Shown: positions 63,480 through 64,000 of the stretch, one piece after another | How the letters are laid out: every line of letters starts with the position of its first letter | Position numbering within the stretch: position 1 is the stretch's first letter | NCBI GenBank assembly: GCA_029204225.1 | Contig: CM055106.1 | Span: 11,204,539 to 11,268,538, forward strand | From: Diphasiastrum complanatum | Lineage: Eukaryota; Streptophyta; Lycopodiopsida; Lycopodiales; Lycopodiaceae | Length of the DNA stretch: 64,000 bases | Reading direction: 5' to 3' | Notes under the pieces: model-generated | What the model was told of the DNA's origin: nothing | Database searches by the model: none | The model's input: only the letters and a program-made list of their open reading frames with translations | Position numbers and translations under genes: made by a program

Positions 63480-64000
63480 AATTCCTCCTCAAATTTAGCT
63501 TGATATATTTACAACTCACTTTGCTAGATGAATGAATGCTTTTAGAAATGTCTGAAAAATCCAACTACAAACAAGGAACTTTTGAGACTCCAATAGAGAA
63601 TGATGTCCATGAAGGATCTTTCACCACCTCTTAAAGGATCCCTTACAAGATGTTCCACAGATTTGTCTATATACATGTACCACACTTCAAAAACTATACA
63701 TCATGCCAAGCCATGAATTCCAAGGCATTTTGTGCACTTGAAGATACATCGATTAAACTATTAAGTACATACATAATGTTGCCAAAGACAGCTTGCCTTG
63801 CTTGGTCCAAATGATTGAGCCTTGATGGCTCCATCTTGATACTCAAGGTTCTTCTTGGAGTCCTCGGGTCTTGAGCTTGCTCCTCCACTTGACTTGACTC
63901 CAAAACAACAATGATTTGAATAAGGTGTTGATCCAAAGATGCTTCTTCAAGTTTACAAATCTTCCACTCTTGAAAGGTCGCATTTCCACCATTGACAACT
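63480..64000 (-). pseudogene. Copia pol fragment running off the window
   Basis: Minus strand: 63694-63936 encodes the integrase-RT linker and start of RT (TPRRTLSIKMEPSRLNHLDQ, SSAQNALEFMAWHD, matching the 'PRRSSR.K.EPSRLTY.D' and 'EDALNSKEWYKAM' blocks of other copia elements here). 63590-63690 holds a broken 'PMEH.V...GGERSFMDI' segment from near the end of RT. Most of RT and RNase H are deleted. The element continues beyond 64000. Confidence 0.75.

Overview
This window is a piece of a repeat-rich nuclear plant genome. The evidence is the dense population of Ty1/copia, Ty3/gypsy and plant-type LINE (L1-like) retrotransposons, primer-binding sites for initiator-Met tRNA, spliceosomal introns, and one recognisable host gene of the plant ASR (ABA/stress/ripening, ABA_WDS domain) family. 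The sequence alone does not fix the species; ASR proteins point to a vascular plant. There are no operons, CRISPR arrays, rRNA or tRNA genes that I can support.

Layout. 1-13.2 kb is a copia graveyard: a (+) RT/RNase H fragment (1-388), an LTR-like repeat (1660-2302), and an old minus-strand copia element with 328-bp LTRs (2369-2696 and 12064-12391). Its pol is split by a young full-length minus-strand copia element (3901-10932, target duplication CTGGT, intact 1326-codon gag-pol, and an unusual duplicated LTR plus leader at its 5' side). 13.2-21.4 kb holds copy 1 of an unrecognised two-copy gene family (13762-14620), a (TC)96 microsatellite, an inverted relative of the 1660-2302 repeat, and a LINE ORF1-like remnant. 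21.9-26.6 kb has deleted copia elements of one LTR family, a gypsy protease scrap and a 418-codon open frame derived from copia pol but lacking the YVDD motif. 27.05-31.3 kb is a decayed gypsy pol followed by a cluster of TTCnnGAA boxes and an extra open reading frame, truncated by a LINE (31.3-33.5 kb).

33.5-35.3 kb carries the host gene: a two-exon ASR gene (exons 34112-34231 and 34812-35006, 104 residues), bracketed by two related LINE 3' ends whose A-tails face the gene from both sides.

36.4-64 kb is again nested mobile DNA: a decayed minus copia (36400-38653); a LINE ORF2 broken by two separate LTR elements, a young copia (40138-46293, duplication AAATT, one in-frame stop in gag-pol) and an internally deleted gypsy (46401-51252, duplication GTCTG) whose leader holds five similar small hairpins; copy 2 of the unrecognised gene family on the minus strand (51278-52559) with a 98-bp intron; several copia ends and LTRs; a minus copia (58439-61872) carrying a 265-bp solo LTR with duplication GATGC; and copia fragments to the end.

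The most notable signals that ordinary annotation does not explain are: the two-copy gene family with conserved N-terminal blocks, a coiled coil and a conserved splice donor; a palindrome CACACGTGTG recurring in LTRs of several families; a tight cluster of eleven CATGCA boxes in one LTR; seven TTCnnGAA boxes upstream of the gypsy-linked extra ORF; and the hairpin array in the gypsy leader.
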